Assembly (NCBI RefSeq): GCF_938020365.1
Contig: NZ_CALIIB010000012.1
Span: 1-32,776, forward strand
Length of the DNA stretch: 32,776 nt
Reading direction: 5' to 3'
DNA from: an uncultured Streptococcus sp.
GTDB lineage: Bacteria; Bacillota; Bacilli; Lactobacillales; Streptococcaceae
Shown: piece by piece, positions 8,098 through 14,898 of the stretch
Numbering within the stretch: position 1 is the first letter of the stretch
How the letters are laid out: each line of letters opens with the position of its first letter
Program-made: the position numbers and the translations under genes
The notes under the pieces: model-generated
What the model was told of the DNA's origin: nothing
Database searches by the model: none
What the model saw: only the letters and a program-made list of their open reading frames with translations

Positions 8098-8884
8098 ATT
8101 GATTTTAGGACGGTATATCCCAGGAAATTCGGTCATCCATCGATTGGATCCGCGCAGTAAATTAGTGGCCATGTTCTTCTTTATCTTATTAATTTTCTGG
8201 GCCAACAATCTCATCACTAATTTGCTGCTATTTGTTTTCGTTTTTACTCTGATTTTTCTCTCAAAAGTTCCTTTGACATTCTTTCTAAAGGGCATTCAAT
8301 CAATGGTTTTCATTATTGCCTTTACTACCCTCTTCCAGCTCTTTCTGACAGGAGGAGACAAGGTACTTTTCCAGTTTGGTTTCATTAAAATTACGGAATT
8401 TGGTCTTTCTCAAGCGGGGATTATCTTTAGCCGTTTTGTTTTGATTATTTTCTTTTCAACTCTGTTGACCTTAACCACAACACCACTCAGCCTTTCAGAT
8501 GCGGTAGAAGCTCTACTAAAACCACTCAAAGTCTTTAAAGTCCCTACGCATGAAATTGGTCTCATGCTCTCTATGAGCCTGCGTTTCGTACCAACTTTAA
8601 TGGATGACACTACGAGAATTATGAACGCTCAGAGGGCTCGAGGAGTTGATTTTGGCGAAGGAACGATTGTTCAAAAGGTTAAATCAATCATTCCAATCTT
8701 AATTCCCTTATTTGCTTCTAGTTTCAAACGGGCAGACGCCTTAGCTATCGCAATGGAAGCGCGTGGCTATAGTGGTGGTGAAGGAAGAAGCCGCTATCGA
8801 CAACTTTCTTGGAAAATGATTGATAATCTTGCTCTTCTCTCTATTTTCCTGATCGGTATCTTACTCTTTATCTTTAAAAAATAA
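8090..8884 (+). CDS. ecfT: ECF transporter transmembrane subunit EcfT
   Basis: Scaffold membrane subunit of the ECF transporter that links the two ATPases to any of several substrate-specific S components encoded elsewhere. The 264-residue protein begins at MDKLILGRYIPGNS; AAGGAG lies 7 bases upstream and the start overlaps ecfA2 by 8 bases. It has several hydrophobic helices between residues 20 and 120 and one at the C-terminus. The two Ala-Arg-Gly motifs that insert into the ATPases are present in QRARGVDFG and EARGYSGG. No S component is adjacent, so this is a shared (group II) module. Confidence 0.96.
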   Translation: MDKLILGRYIPGNSVIHRLDPRSKLVAMFFFILLIFWANNLITNLLLFVFVFTLIFLSKVPLTFFLKGIQSMVFIIAFTTLFQLFLTGGDKVLFQFGFIKITEFGLSQAGIIFSRFVLIIFFSTLLTLTTTPLSLSDAVEALLKPLKVFKVPTHEIGLMLSMSLRFVPTLMDDTTRIMNAQRARGVDFGEGTIVQKVKSIIPILIPLFASSFKRADALAIAMEARGYSGGEGRSRYRQLSWKMIDNLALLSIFLIGILLFIFKK

Positions 8885-9006
8885 AGAATAGTATAAGTTT
8901 GATAGCAATATTTTTGTTAAAGATCTAATGAAATACACTAAAAATCCTTTTAAAATAATATTTTTATGTGTAAATCTCAATATTTTTGTAATATTCGTGC
9001 TTAAAA

Positions 9007-9023
9007 TGTAATCTTTTAGTAAT
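9007..9023 (+). promoter_or_regulatory. Candidate WalR (VicR) box upstream of the LysM gene
   Basis: TGTAAT-CTTTT-AGTAAT fits the WalR direct repeat TGTWAH-N5-TGTWAH with one mismatch. It lies 64 to 48 bases before the start codon of a secreted peptidoglycan-binding protein, the class of gene WalRK controls in Firmicutes. A -10-like TATTATAA lies just downstream, around 9041-9048. Confidence 0.6.
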
Positions 9024-9070
9024 ATTTAATGTGTATGATAGTATTATAACTAAAGGAGAAAACTTTTAAA

Positions 9071-9730
9071 ATGAGTATGAAAGTGAAAAAATTGACTCTA
9101 GCAGGAACGATTGCTACAGCAACACTATTTGCATCAACTATTGTTGCTAGTGCTGAATCTTATACAGTAAAAGCTGGAGATACCTTATCAGAAATCGCTG
9201 AAAGTAAAAAAACAACTGTTGAACGTTTGGTAGAATTAAACAAAATTTCAAATCCAGATTTTATCATGACTGGACAAGTTTTGGAATTGGGTGATTTGAA
9301 AGATGTTGCAAAACAAACAACATCAGCACCTGCTGTCTCACCAGCGACACCAGCAGTCCCAGCTCCAGTAACTCCAGCTGCCCCAATAGCTACGGAAACT
9401 CCAGTAACGACAGAAACTCCTGCAGTTGCTGCAACTTCAGACTACTCTGCCTATTCATCAGACGTCGTACTCGCAAATGGTAATACTCCAGGTGCTGTAG
9501 GTTCTTACGCAGCTGCTCGTATGGCTGAAATGACAGGAGTGTCTGCATCTACATGGGAAAATATTATTGCTCGCGAATCTAACGGACAAGTCGATGCCTA
9601 CAACCCATCAGGAGCAAGTGGTCTTTTCCAAACAATGCCAGGTTGGGGATCTACTGCAACTGTTGAAGATCAAATTCAAGCAGCTTACCGTGCTTACAGT
9701 GCACAAGGACTATCTGCTTGGGCTTACTAA
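9071..9730 (+). CDS. Secreted LysM protein with lysozyme-like C-terminal domain
   Basis: Predicted exported cell-wall protein, 219 residues. A signal peptide covers about residues 1-28 (cleavage after ASA). One LysM peptidoglycan-binding domain follows at about 30-73 (YTVKAGDTLSEIAE to GQVLEL). A Pro/Ala/Thr-rich linker spans about 82-122. The C-terminal part, about 135-219, resembles the lysozyme-like domain of Apf/resuscitation-type proteins: ARESNGQVDAYNPSGASGLFQ, with E169 as candidate catalytic acid, ending in AWAY. It stands next to the serine dehydratase genes as in pneumococcus. The AAGGAG is 12 bases before the ATG, rather far; an ATG two codons later is possible. Enzymatic activity is inferred, not shown. 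Confidence 0.88.
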   Translation: MSMKVKKLTLAGTIATATLFASTIVASAESYTVKAGDTLSEIAESKKTTVERLVELNKISNPDFIMTGQVLELGDLKDVAKQTTSAPAVSPATPAVPAPVTPAAPIATETPVTTETPAVAATSDYSAYSSDVVLANGNTPGAVGSYAAARMAEMTGVSASTWENIIARESNGQVDAYNPSGASGLFQTMPGWGSTATVEDQIQAAYRAYSAQGLSAWAY

Positions 9731-9776
9731 AATAATAAAAAAATGGCTAAATAGTTTTAGTCATTTTTTATTATTC
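9731..9776. terminator. Bidirectional terminator between the LysM gene and sdaAA
   Basis: AATAATAAAAAAATG...CATTTTTTATTATT forms a long A/T-rich stem with a run of A on one side and T on the other, so it can stop both convergent genes. It starts right after the LysM-gene stop codon. Confidence 0.75.
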
Positions 9777-9787
9777 AAAGATACTAT

Positions 9788-10660
9788 TTATTCTCCAAAA
9801 ATTTCTTTTGAAAGTCTGCGGCCGGTAGGAGTTGTAGCTAGCCCTCCTTCAGCCGTTTCCCTGAAGGCAGTAGGCAGGCTAGAGCCTACTTGGTACATGG
9901 CATCAATGACTTCGTCAACAGGGATTTTAGACTCGATTCCAGCCAGAGCCATATCCGCTGCGATAAAGGCATAGCTAGCTCCCATGGCATTTCTTTTGAC
10001 ACAAGGAACTTCTACCAGACCAGCTACTGGGTCACAAATCAAGCCCAACATATTTTTGATGACAAAACAGATAGCTTGACTCGCCTGAAAAGCAGAGCCA
10101 CCAGCAGCCAAAACCAAAGCAGCTGCACTCATAGCAGAAGCGGAGCCCACCTCAGCTTGACAGCCTCCTTCTGCACCGGAAATAGAAGCGTTATTGGCAA
10201 TAACCAAGCCAAAAGCACCAGCAGCCAGCAAAAAGTCTAATTGCTGTTCCTCTGTCAAATCTAGTTTTTCAATCGCTGATGTAAGGACTGCTGGTAAGCA
10301 ACCAGCACTGCCTGCCGTAGGAGTTGCACAAACCAGCCCCATTTTAGCGTTGTGTTCATTGACAGCAATGGCATTTTTTGCAGCAGTCAGCACAGTATAA
10401 TCTGACAAGGCCTTCCCCGACTGGATATAGTGGTGCAATTTTGCTGCGTCTCCACCGGTTAATCCGCTGCGAGACTTACTCTCATCAAGCCCAAGAAGAA
10501 CCGAAGCTTTCATCACCTCAAGATTTCGGCTCATCAGACGTAAAACTTCGTCTCTTTCCCGACCTGTCAATTCGTACTCGGTCGCAATCATTAATTCAGC
10601 AACATTGCCATTAAAATCTAAATCAGCCTGCTCAACTAATTCTTTTATTGAATAAAACAT
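9788..10660 (-). CDS. sdaAA: L-serine dehydratase, iron-sulfur-dependent, alpha subunit
   Basis: Catalytic subunit of the two-part L-serine dehydratase that deaminates serine to pyruvate and ammonia, using a 4Fe-4S cluster rather than PLP. Length 290 residues is typical. Conserved segments include GLVCATPTAGSAGCLP (about 108-123), EGGCQAEVGSASAMSAAA (165-181) and CDPVAGLVEVPCVKRN (209-224); C167, C209 and C220 are the likely cluster ligands. It begins 8 bases after sdaAB, so the two form an operon. Confidence 0.96.
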   Translation of the reverse strand: MFYSIKELVEQADLDFNGNVAELMIATEYELTGRERDEVLRLMSRNLEVMKASVLLGLDESKSRSGLTGGDAAKLHHYIQSGKALSDYTVLTAAKNAIAVNEHNAKMGLVCATPTAGSAGCLPAVLTSAIEKLDLTEEQQLDFLLAAGAFGLVIANNASISGAEGGCQAEVGSASAMSAAALVLAAGGSAFQASQAICFVIKNMLGLICDPVAGLVEVPCVKRNAMGASYAFIAADMALAGIESKIPVDEVIDAMYQVGSSLPTAFRETAEGGLATTPTGRRLSKEIFGE

Positions 10661-10668
10661 CTCTTCTC

Positions 10669-11340
10669 CTATTTAAAGAAATTGACATTATGGAGATGGG
10701 GGATTTTCCGAATCTCTTCGATAGCCTCTTCGCAACTACGACTATCCACCTCAATGATCATAATCGCTTTCTCACCTGCTTTTTCTCTAGTCACCGTCAT
10801 TTGAGCAATATTGATATTGTAGCGGGATAGAGCCTCCGTTACATGGGCAATCATACCTGGAACATCTTGGTGGACGATGATAATAGTTGGCGTATTCATG
10901 CTGAGCGAGACTGAGAATCCATTTAACTCGGTCACCTGAATATTTCCACCACCGATAGATACACCCGTTACACTGATAGTCTTATAGTCATTCTTAACCG
11001 TGATTTTTGTCGTATTTGGATGAGGAGCATTGCTATCTTTCTGAATAGTCCAAACAATCTTGATACCACGTTTATAGGCAATTTCAAGGCTATTAGGAAT
11101 TTCAGGATCATCCGTATCCATTCCTAAAATACCTGCTACCAGAGCCAAATCTGTTCCATGCCCGCGATAAGTCTTTGCAAAGGAATTAAAAAGCTGGAAT
11201 TCAACCTCGGTTGGTGTATCATCAAAAATAGAGGATACGATCTTACCGATACGCACAGCCCCTGCAGTATGACTGCTGGAAGGGCCAATCATGACAGGCC
11301 CGATAATGTCAAAAACAGATTGAAATTTTAATGATTTCAT
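10669..11340 (-). CDS. sdaAB: L-serine dehydratase, iron-sulfur-dependent, beta subunit
   Basis: Partner subunit of SdaAA, 223 residues from the ATG at 11340. That start is chosen over upstream ATGs because AGAGG precedes it and the product MKSLKFQSVFDIIGPVMIGP matches the family; the longer reading runs through the promoter. Residues 19-27 are the conserved GPSSSHTAG motif. An ACT domain occupies about 148-223 (TIIIVHQDVPGMIAHVTEAL onward) and probably senses serine. The gene is transcribed before sdaAA. Confidence 0.96.
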   Translation of the reverse strand: MKSLKFQSVFDIIGPVMIGPSSSHTAGAVRIGKIVSSIFDDTPTEVEFQLFNSFAKTYRGHGTDLALVAGILGMDTDDPEIPNSLEIAYKRGIKIVWTIQKDSNAPHPNTTKITVKNDYKTISVTGVSIGGGNIQVTELNGFSVSLSMNTPTIIIVHQDVPGMIAHVTEALSRYNINIAQMTVTREKAGEKAIMIIEVDSRSCEEAIEEIRKIPHLHNVNFFK

Positions 11341-11371
11341 AAGAAACCTCTTGAACATATTTTCTAAAATT

Positions 11372-11377
11372 ATTATA
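11372..11377 (-). promoter_or_regulatory. -10 element of the sdaAB-sdaAA promoter
   Basis: TATAAT read on the minus strand, 31 bases before the sdaAB start, directly after the terminator at 11413-11438 that closes the tRNA unit. No clear -35 at the expected distance. Confidence 0.55.
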
Positions 11378-11410
11378 TCAAACTTATCAAATTTCTGCCT
11401 TATATCATAC

Positions 11411-11440
11411 AAAAAAAGAGGACAATTGTCCTCTTTTTAT
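11411..11440. terminator. Terminator after tRNA-Glu/tRNA-Asn
   Basis: A perfect 26-base palindrome, AAAAAGAGGACAA followed by its complement (11413-11438), with T-runs on both ends. On the minus strand it lies after tRNA-Asn and before the sdaAB promoter, so it closes the comE-side tRNA transcript. Confidence 0.85.
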
Positions 11441-11472
11441 TATTGGTAATTCGCATACCTGAAACTCTTTTA

Positions 11473-11546
11473 CTCCGCCAGTAGGACTCGAACCTACGAC
11501 ATCATGATTAACAGTCATGCGCTACTACCAACTGAGCTATGGCGGA
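11473..11546 (-). tRNA. tRNA-Asn (anticodon GTT)
   Basis: A 74-base cloverleaf with acceptor stem TCCGCCA/TGGCGGA and discriminator G. The anticodon loop CTGTTAA carries GTT. The T arm contains GGTTCGAGTCC. The 3' CCA is not encoded. It is the second tRNA of a pair with tRNA-Glu. Confidence 0.97.
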
Positions 11547-11551
11547 TAGTA

Positions 11552-11623
11552 TAGTCCGTACGGGATTCGAACCCGTGTTACCGCCGTGAAAAGGCGGTGT
11601 CTTAACCCCTTGACCAACGGACC
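11552..11623 (-). tRNA. tRNA-Glu (anticodon TTC)
   Basis: A 72-base cloverleaf with acceptor stem GGTCCGT/ACGGACT (G1-U72) and discriminator A. The anticodon stem CCGCC/GGCGG closes loop TTTTCAC with TTC. The CCA is not encoded. It is 5 bases before tRNA-Asn in the same transcript. A 7-bp hairpin (ATGTTCT/AGAACAT) lies at 11628-11645, just upstream of its 5' end. Confidence 0.97.
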
Positions 11624-11650
11624 ATCTATGTTCTTTTCAGAACATATTCT

Positions 11651-11678
11651 ATTATATCAGGTTTTGAATCTTTGTCAA
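11651..11678 (-). promoter_or_regulatory. Promoter of the tRNA-Glu/tRNA-Asn unit
   Basis: Minus-strand TTGACA (11673-11678), 16-base spacer, TATAAT (11651-11656) preceded by TGA: a near-consensus promoter. It starts 7 bases past the comE stop codon, so the tRNAs do not depend on competence transcription, although read-through from comE is possible because no terminator separates them. Confidence 0.85.
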
Positions 11679-11685
11679 CAGTTTT

Positions 11686-12429
11686 TTATTTATTTTTTAA
11701 AATTTCTTTTAAATGTTTCGTTCTTAGCCTAGAAACAGGGCAACGGCGGCCTTCATAAAATATAATTTCCTTTGTTTTCTTATCATAATCGCAGATATTA
11801 TCGATATTGACTAAAAAAGATTTATGGGAAGCAAAGAAACGTTGGGTTTTCTCATCCTGTTCTTGAACACTGGCAATCGTTCCATAAAATTCTTTTATAA
11901 AGTTTTTTCCGACCATCCGTAACTTATGGGAGGAGCTTGAGGTTTCGATATACAAAATATCATTAAATGGCACGCGCACATCATTGCCTCGATAGCTGTA
12001 TTCAAAGTAATCAACCATGTTGGTGTTTGTAATTAAGGTGTTTTTCGTATAAATGATACAATCTTTGATACGTTTTTTAAACGAATCATCGTTAATATCC
12101 TTATCAATAAAATCAAGAGCAGATACTTTATATTTAAAGGTCATGGTCGCAAACTCTGATTTTGAAGTTACAAAGACAATAATAGCGTATGGATTATGAT
12201 GACGAATAAAACGAGCGACCTCCAGTCCTTTGGTCTCTTCCCCTTTAATATCGATATCCAGAAAATAAATCTGATTGACATCTTCATTTTCGACGTAGTC
12301 CTTAAATTCCTGGATTTTTCCTGTGATTTTTACCTGGATGTCGAGTCCCATTTCTTCAGCAATCTCTGCTAAAGTTTTTTCCATGCGGAGTTGATGGGCT
12401 AAGGTATCTTCTAATGCTAAGATTCTCAT
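11686..12429 (-). CDS. comE: Competence response regulator ComE
   Basis: AlgR/AgrA-type response regulator that, once phosphorylated by ComD, activates comCDE, comAB and comX. 247 residues. The receiver domain (about 1-125) has acidic residues near E7-D8 and the phosphoacceptor D58 in IYFLDIDIKG, the same position as in pneumococcal ComE. A LytTR DNA-binding domain fills about 145-247. Its start codon overlaps the comD stop (ATGA). It is the last gene of the comCDE operon. Confidence 0.97.
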   Translation of the reverse strand: MRILALEDTLAHQLRMEKTLAEIAEEMGLDIQVKITGKIQEFKDYVENEDVNQIYFLDIDIKGEETKGLEVARFIRHHNPYAIIVFVTSKSEFATMTFKYKVSALDFIDKDINDDSFKKRIKDCIIYTKNTLITNTNMVDYFEYSYRGNDVRVPFNDILYIETSSSSHKLRMVGKNFIKEFYGTIASVQEQDEKTQRFFASHKSFLVNIDNICDYDKKTKEIIFYEGRRCPVSRLRTKHLKEILKNK

Positions 12430-13769
12430 AAACTATTCCTTCTTTTAATTGTTAATACTTGGGTGAAATCATACTTACTTATTTCTGTATCTAGCATGAT
12501 ATATTCATAATTCTCTAAAATTTCTTTCAGATTATTTAAACCTAGGCCTCTTCGATAACCTTTCGTTGAGAACTCTGGTTCATAAATTTCTTCTAAATCT
12601 AATTTCCTTTGCTTGCGGGAATTTTTTACAACAAAAATAATCTCCGTATCGAGTTGAACTAAAGTCACATGAATCATTTTTTCATAGCTTTCGATTGCGC
12701 CTTCAACAGCATTGTTTAGTAATATACTAGCCATTCTTACCACATCTAATAGCTTAATCGGTAATGTTTCAACAGGATCTTTGACTTCGAATGTCAAATC
12801 AATCTGGTGTTCACGCGCCTTGAATAAAGTCTCCGTCATAACGCTTCGGAGAGCTGAGTCACCAACATTGTTCAAATCAAAATAAGTGTATTTATCCGAG
12901 CGTAATTTTAAATTTGCATCAACTAAAACTTCTTGATATATTTTTTCAATTTCCTTGATATCTTGCGTATTGATGGCCGTCTGAAAGCTGGTCAGCATGC
13001 CAGCATAATCATGGCGAAAGCCACGAATTTCATTATAAAGAGAAACAATTTCATCTGTATACTGCTGCAGCTGCAACTGTTCCAATTCTCTTTGTCGAAT
13101 CTCCTCTTCTTTTTCATACTTTTCCCGAATCGCCTTCAAATAGAAAAGAGTCGTCATAAAGATCAAGAAACAAATAGTCGCTAGCATACTACTAAAACTA
13201 TTAAAATGATCGTCTTCACTTAACCAATGAGAAACATTTAAAATGAAAATATCTATAACATAAAAAATATTAATTCTCTTAATTGTCTTTTTAAAGACCT
13301 CCTCTTTAAAATCACATGCGTAAAATGGTAAGTAGTCGATAAACTTAAGCATAAATAGAACAGAGATACTGTTTATCATGATATAAAAGACAGCCCAATT
13401 ATCTTTTACAAATGAATCCCCTGTAATTGAGGAAATAATGACGGAAAAAAAGGTAGTAGAAGCCTGGACTGTTAAATAAAGGAGAAGAGATAGAAATATA
13501 GAGAAAAGAGTTGATAACTTCTCTTTTTTATAAAAATACCTGTAGAAAAAAAGAGGATAAATCAGTAGTAAAATAAAATACAGAACATGCCTTGACAAAG
13601 AAAATATAGATTCTAAATTTAATATGAGTAATGGTAATAAAATTAAGACTATAGCACACAGAAAAGTAAAGTAAAAACTAGATTTTACTTTATTGATCTT
13701 TTCATATATAACAATAGTGAAATATACTTCAATGGCGGCTTGCAATATCCAAAAAAATAATTCAAACAT
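12426..13769 (-). CDS. comD: Competence pheromone receptor histidine kinase ComD
   Basis: Membrane receptor kinase for competence-stimulating peptide, 447 residues. The N-terminal half (about 1-215) holds six or seven hydrophobic helices and binds the peptide. A coiled-coil-like charged segment (about 212-240) leads to the HPK10-type phosphorylation motif EIRGFRHDYAGM with H253. The ATPase part has the N-box LLNNAVEGAIE (N352/N353) and GLGLNNL (408-414). The sensor half is expected to be matched to the adjacent comC allele. It lies 25 bases after comC and overlaps comE by 4. Confidence 0.97.
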   Translation of the reverse strand: MFELFFWILQAAIEVYFTIVIYEKINKVKSSFYFTFLCAIVLILLPLLILNLESIFSLSRHVLYFILLLIYPLFFYRYFYKKEKLSTLFSIFLSLLLYLTVQASTTFFSVIISSITGDSFVKDNWAVFYIMINSISVLFMLKFIDYLPFYACDFKEEVFKKTIKRINIFYVIDIFILNVSHWLSEDDHFNSFSSMLATICFLIFMTTLFYLKAIREKYEKEEEIRQRELEQLQLQQYTDEIVSLYNEIRGFRHDYAGMLTSFQTAINTQDIKEIEKIYQEVLVDANLKLRSDKYTYFDLNNVGDSALRSVMTETLFKAREHQIDLTFEVKDPVETLPIKLLDVVRMASILLNNAVEGAIESYEKMIHVTLVQLDTEIIFVVKNSRKQRKLDLEEIYEPEFSTKGYRRGLGLNNLKEILENYEYIMLDTEISKYDFTQVLTIKRRNSL

Positions 13770-13794
13770 AATTCCATTTCCTCAGTTATCAATG

Positions 13795-13923
13795 TTATTT
13801 TTTCTTAAATTTAATTTTTAAGAAGATATTTCTTAAATCTCCTCCAAGAACTTCTTTAAGTTCTTTTTCATTCAAGACTGGGAATTGAGCGATTGTTTTA
13901 AAGTTTTTCTGAGTATTTTTCAT
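13795..13923 (-). CDS. comC: Competence-stimulating peptide precursor ComC
   Basis: A 42-codon gene. It reads MKNTQKNFKTIAQF..., with a 28-residue double-glycine leader ending LKEVLGG and a mature peptide DLRNIFLKIKFKKK. The leader is the type cut and exported by ComAB. The 14-residue peptide is strongly basic and amphipathic, starts with the D-x-R common to CSPs, and is the sequence I recall for Streptococcus cristatus. AGGAGA precedes the ATG. Upstream are two ComE-box repeats and a TATAAT; comD and comE follow on the same strand. Identification is strong; the species inference rests on memory of the peptide. Confidence 0.96.
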   Translation of the reverse strand: MKNTQKNFKTIAQFPVLNEKELKEVLGGDLRNIFLKIKFKKK

Positions 13924-13971
13924 AATAGATTCTCCTAAAAATTTTTTCGTAAGTGTTACCTTACAAGATCT

Positions 13972-13977
13972 ATTATA
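13972..13977 (-). promoter_or_regulatory. -10 element of the comCDE promoter
   Basis: TATAAT on the minus strand, 48 bases before the comC start codon and 31 bases after the proximal ComE repeat. No -35 consensus is present, consistent with dependence on ComE. A small hairpin, GTAAG/CTTAC, lies in the leader. Confidence 0.75.
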
Positions 13978-14008
13978 AATAAAATTTCAAATAATCTGTC
14001 ATCTTTCC

Positions 14009-14038
14009 CTGAAATGTCATTTTTTATTCCTGAAATGT
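14009..14038 (-). promoter_or_regulatory. ComE-binding direct repeat at comC
   Basis: Two identical 9-mers ACATTTCAG (minus strand, at 14030-14038 and 14009-14017) are separated by exactly 12 bases. This fits the known early-competence motif aCAnTTcaG-N12-aCAnTTcaG perfectly, giving a 21-base, two-helical-turn phase. Confidence 0.93.
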
Positions 14039-14058
14039 CGTTTTCTCAAAAATATAAT

Positions 14059-14082
14059 AAAAAAACACGAAATTTTTCGTGT
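14059..14082 (-). terminator. Terminator after tRNA-Arg
   Basis: Minus-strand ACACGAAA-AA-TTTCGTGT (14065-14082) followed by a T-run. It lies just before the ComE repeats and shields the comC promoter from tRNA-Arg transcription. Confidence 0.85.
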
Positions 14083-14099
14083 CTGAGTAATGTATATTA

Positions 14100-14173
14100 T
14101 GATCCCAGCAGGATTCGAACCTGCGACCGTTCGCTTAGAAGGCGAATGCTCTATCCAGCTGAGCTATGAGACC
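14100..14173 (-). tRNA. tRNA-Arg (anticodon TCT)
   Basis: A 74-base cloverleaf with acceptor GGTCTCA/TGGGATC and discriminator A. The anticodon stem TTCGC/GCGAA closes loop CTTCTAA, giving TCT, which reads AGA/AGG. The CCA is not encoded. It stands immediately upstream of comC, the arrangement also found in pneumococcus. Confidence 0.97.
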
Positions 14174-14184
14174 GATACCTTTTC

Positions 14185-14213
14185 ATTCTATCAGAAAAAT
14201 CTAGTATCGTCAA
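14185..14213 (-). promoter_or_regulatory. Promoter of tRNA-Arg
   Basis: Minus-strand TTGACG (14208-14213), 17-base spacer, TAGAAT (14185-14190) preceded by TGA. It lies between the rlmH stop codon and the tRNA, 11 bases before the mature 5' end. Confidence 0.8.
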
Positions 14214-14216
14214 GAT

Positions 14217-14696
14217 TTACTTATGGTAGGGACTTCCCTGTTGAATCATGAAAGCCCGATAAATTTGCTCTACCAAAACAAGGCGCATCAATTGATGAGG
14301 CAGGGTCAATTTTCCAAAACTCATCAGTAGATTAGCTCTTTTTTTGACAGCAGGAGACAGACCCAAGCTGCCACCAATCACAAATGTAATATCAGAAAAG
14401 CCACGAACTGTGATGTCGCTCAAGATCGAACTAAACTCTTCTGAAGGAAATTGTTTTCCCTCAATAGCTAGAGCAACCACGAATTCTCGTTCAGAGACTT
14501 TTGCTAAAATCCGACTTCCTTCTTTTTCGAGGATTTGCTGATTTTCTAGCTCACTGGCCTTATCTGGTGTTTTTTCGTCTGCTAATTCTACAATTTCTAA
14601 CTTAGAAAATCGACTCAGACGTTTAGCATATTCAGCAATCCCATCCTTGAGATACTTTTCTTTTAATTTTCCAACAGTTACAAGCTTTATTTTCAT
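14217..14696 (-). CDS. rlmH: 23S rRNA (pseudouridine-1915-N3)-methyltransferase RlmH
   Basis: SPOUT-class methyltransferase that N3-methylates pseudouridine 1915 in helix 69 of 23S rRNA, acting on assembled 70S ribosomes. Length 159 residues is exactly typical. The SAM-binding knot appears in FVIGGSLGLSPAVKKRA (about 104-120), and the C-terminus LVLVEQIYRAFMIQQGSPYHK is diagnostic. An extended -10 (TGA-TAGAAT, 14703-14711) ends only 6 bases before the start codon, so the transcript may carry little or no 5' leader. A DnaA-box-like 9-mer abuts that promoter. Confidence 0.97.
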   Translation of the reverse strand: MKIKLVTVGKLKEKYLKDGIAEYAKRLSRFSKLEIVELADEKTPDKASELENQQILEKEGSRILAKVSEREFVVALAIEGKQFPSEEFSSILSDITVRGFSDITFVIGGSLGLSPAVKKRANLLMSFGKLTLPHQLMRLVLVEQIYRAFMIQQGSPYHK

Positions 14697-14710
14697 ATTT
14701 CCATTCTATC

Positions 14711-14839
14711 ATATCCACATGGATTTCACACTTTATTCACATCAGTTTTTTATGGAAAACTTGTTGAATCTATGTATTTTCTAACCTCTATCAACATTTT
14801 TTATAAGTTTTCCACAACTTGTGGAAAACTTGTGGATTT
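14711..14839. promoter_or_regulatory. DnaA-box cluster between rlmH and htrA
   Basis: Five DnaA-box-like 9-mers: ATATCCACA (14711-14719), TTATTCACA (14733-14741), TTTTCCACA (14808-14816), TGTGGAAAA (14820-14828, reverse) and TGTGGATTT (14831-14839, reverse). Compared with TTATCCACA each has one or two changes. Two of them form a back-to-back inverted pair. The cluster is 2.3 kb left of dnaA and overlaps the divergent rlmH/htrA promoters. Confidence 0.75.
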
Positions 14840-14870
14840 TAAGTTATAATTAAGAATAGATTTCTATAAT
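14838..14870 (+). promoter_or_regulatory. CiaR box and -10 of the htrA promoter
   Basis: TTTAAG-TTATA-ATTAAG (14838-14854) is the direct repeat recognised by CiaR with one mismatch. TATAAT (14865-14870) starts 10 bases later, the spacing of CiaR-activated promoters as I recall them. A second TATAAT (14845-14850) lies inside the repeat. Confidence 0.8.
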
Positions 14871-14898
14871 TTCATCAATTGTAATCAAGGAGGAAAAT

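Noticed and set aside
8992..9000. Cin-box-like CACGAATA (minus strand) upstream of the LysM gene
   Set aside because: Wrong orientation for the gene and one mismatch; no minus-strand gene follows it.
9890..10400. Plus-strand open frames across sdaAA
   Set aside because: Antisense to a well-conserved gene; compositionally odd and without start signals.
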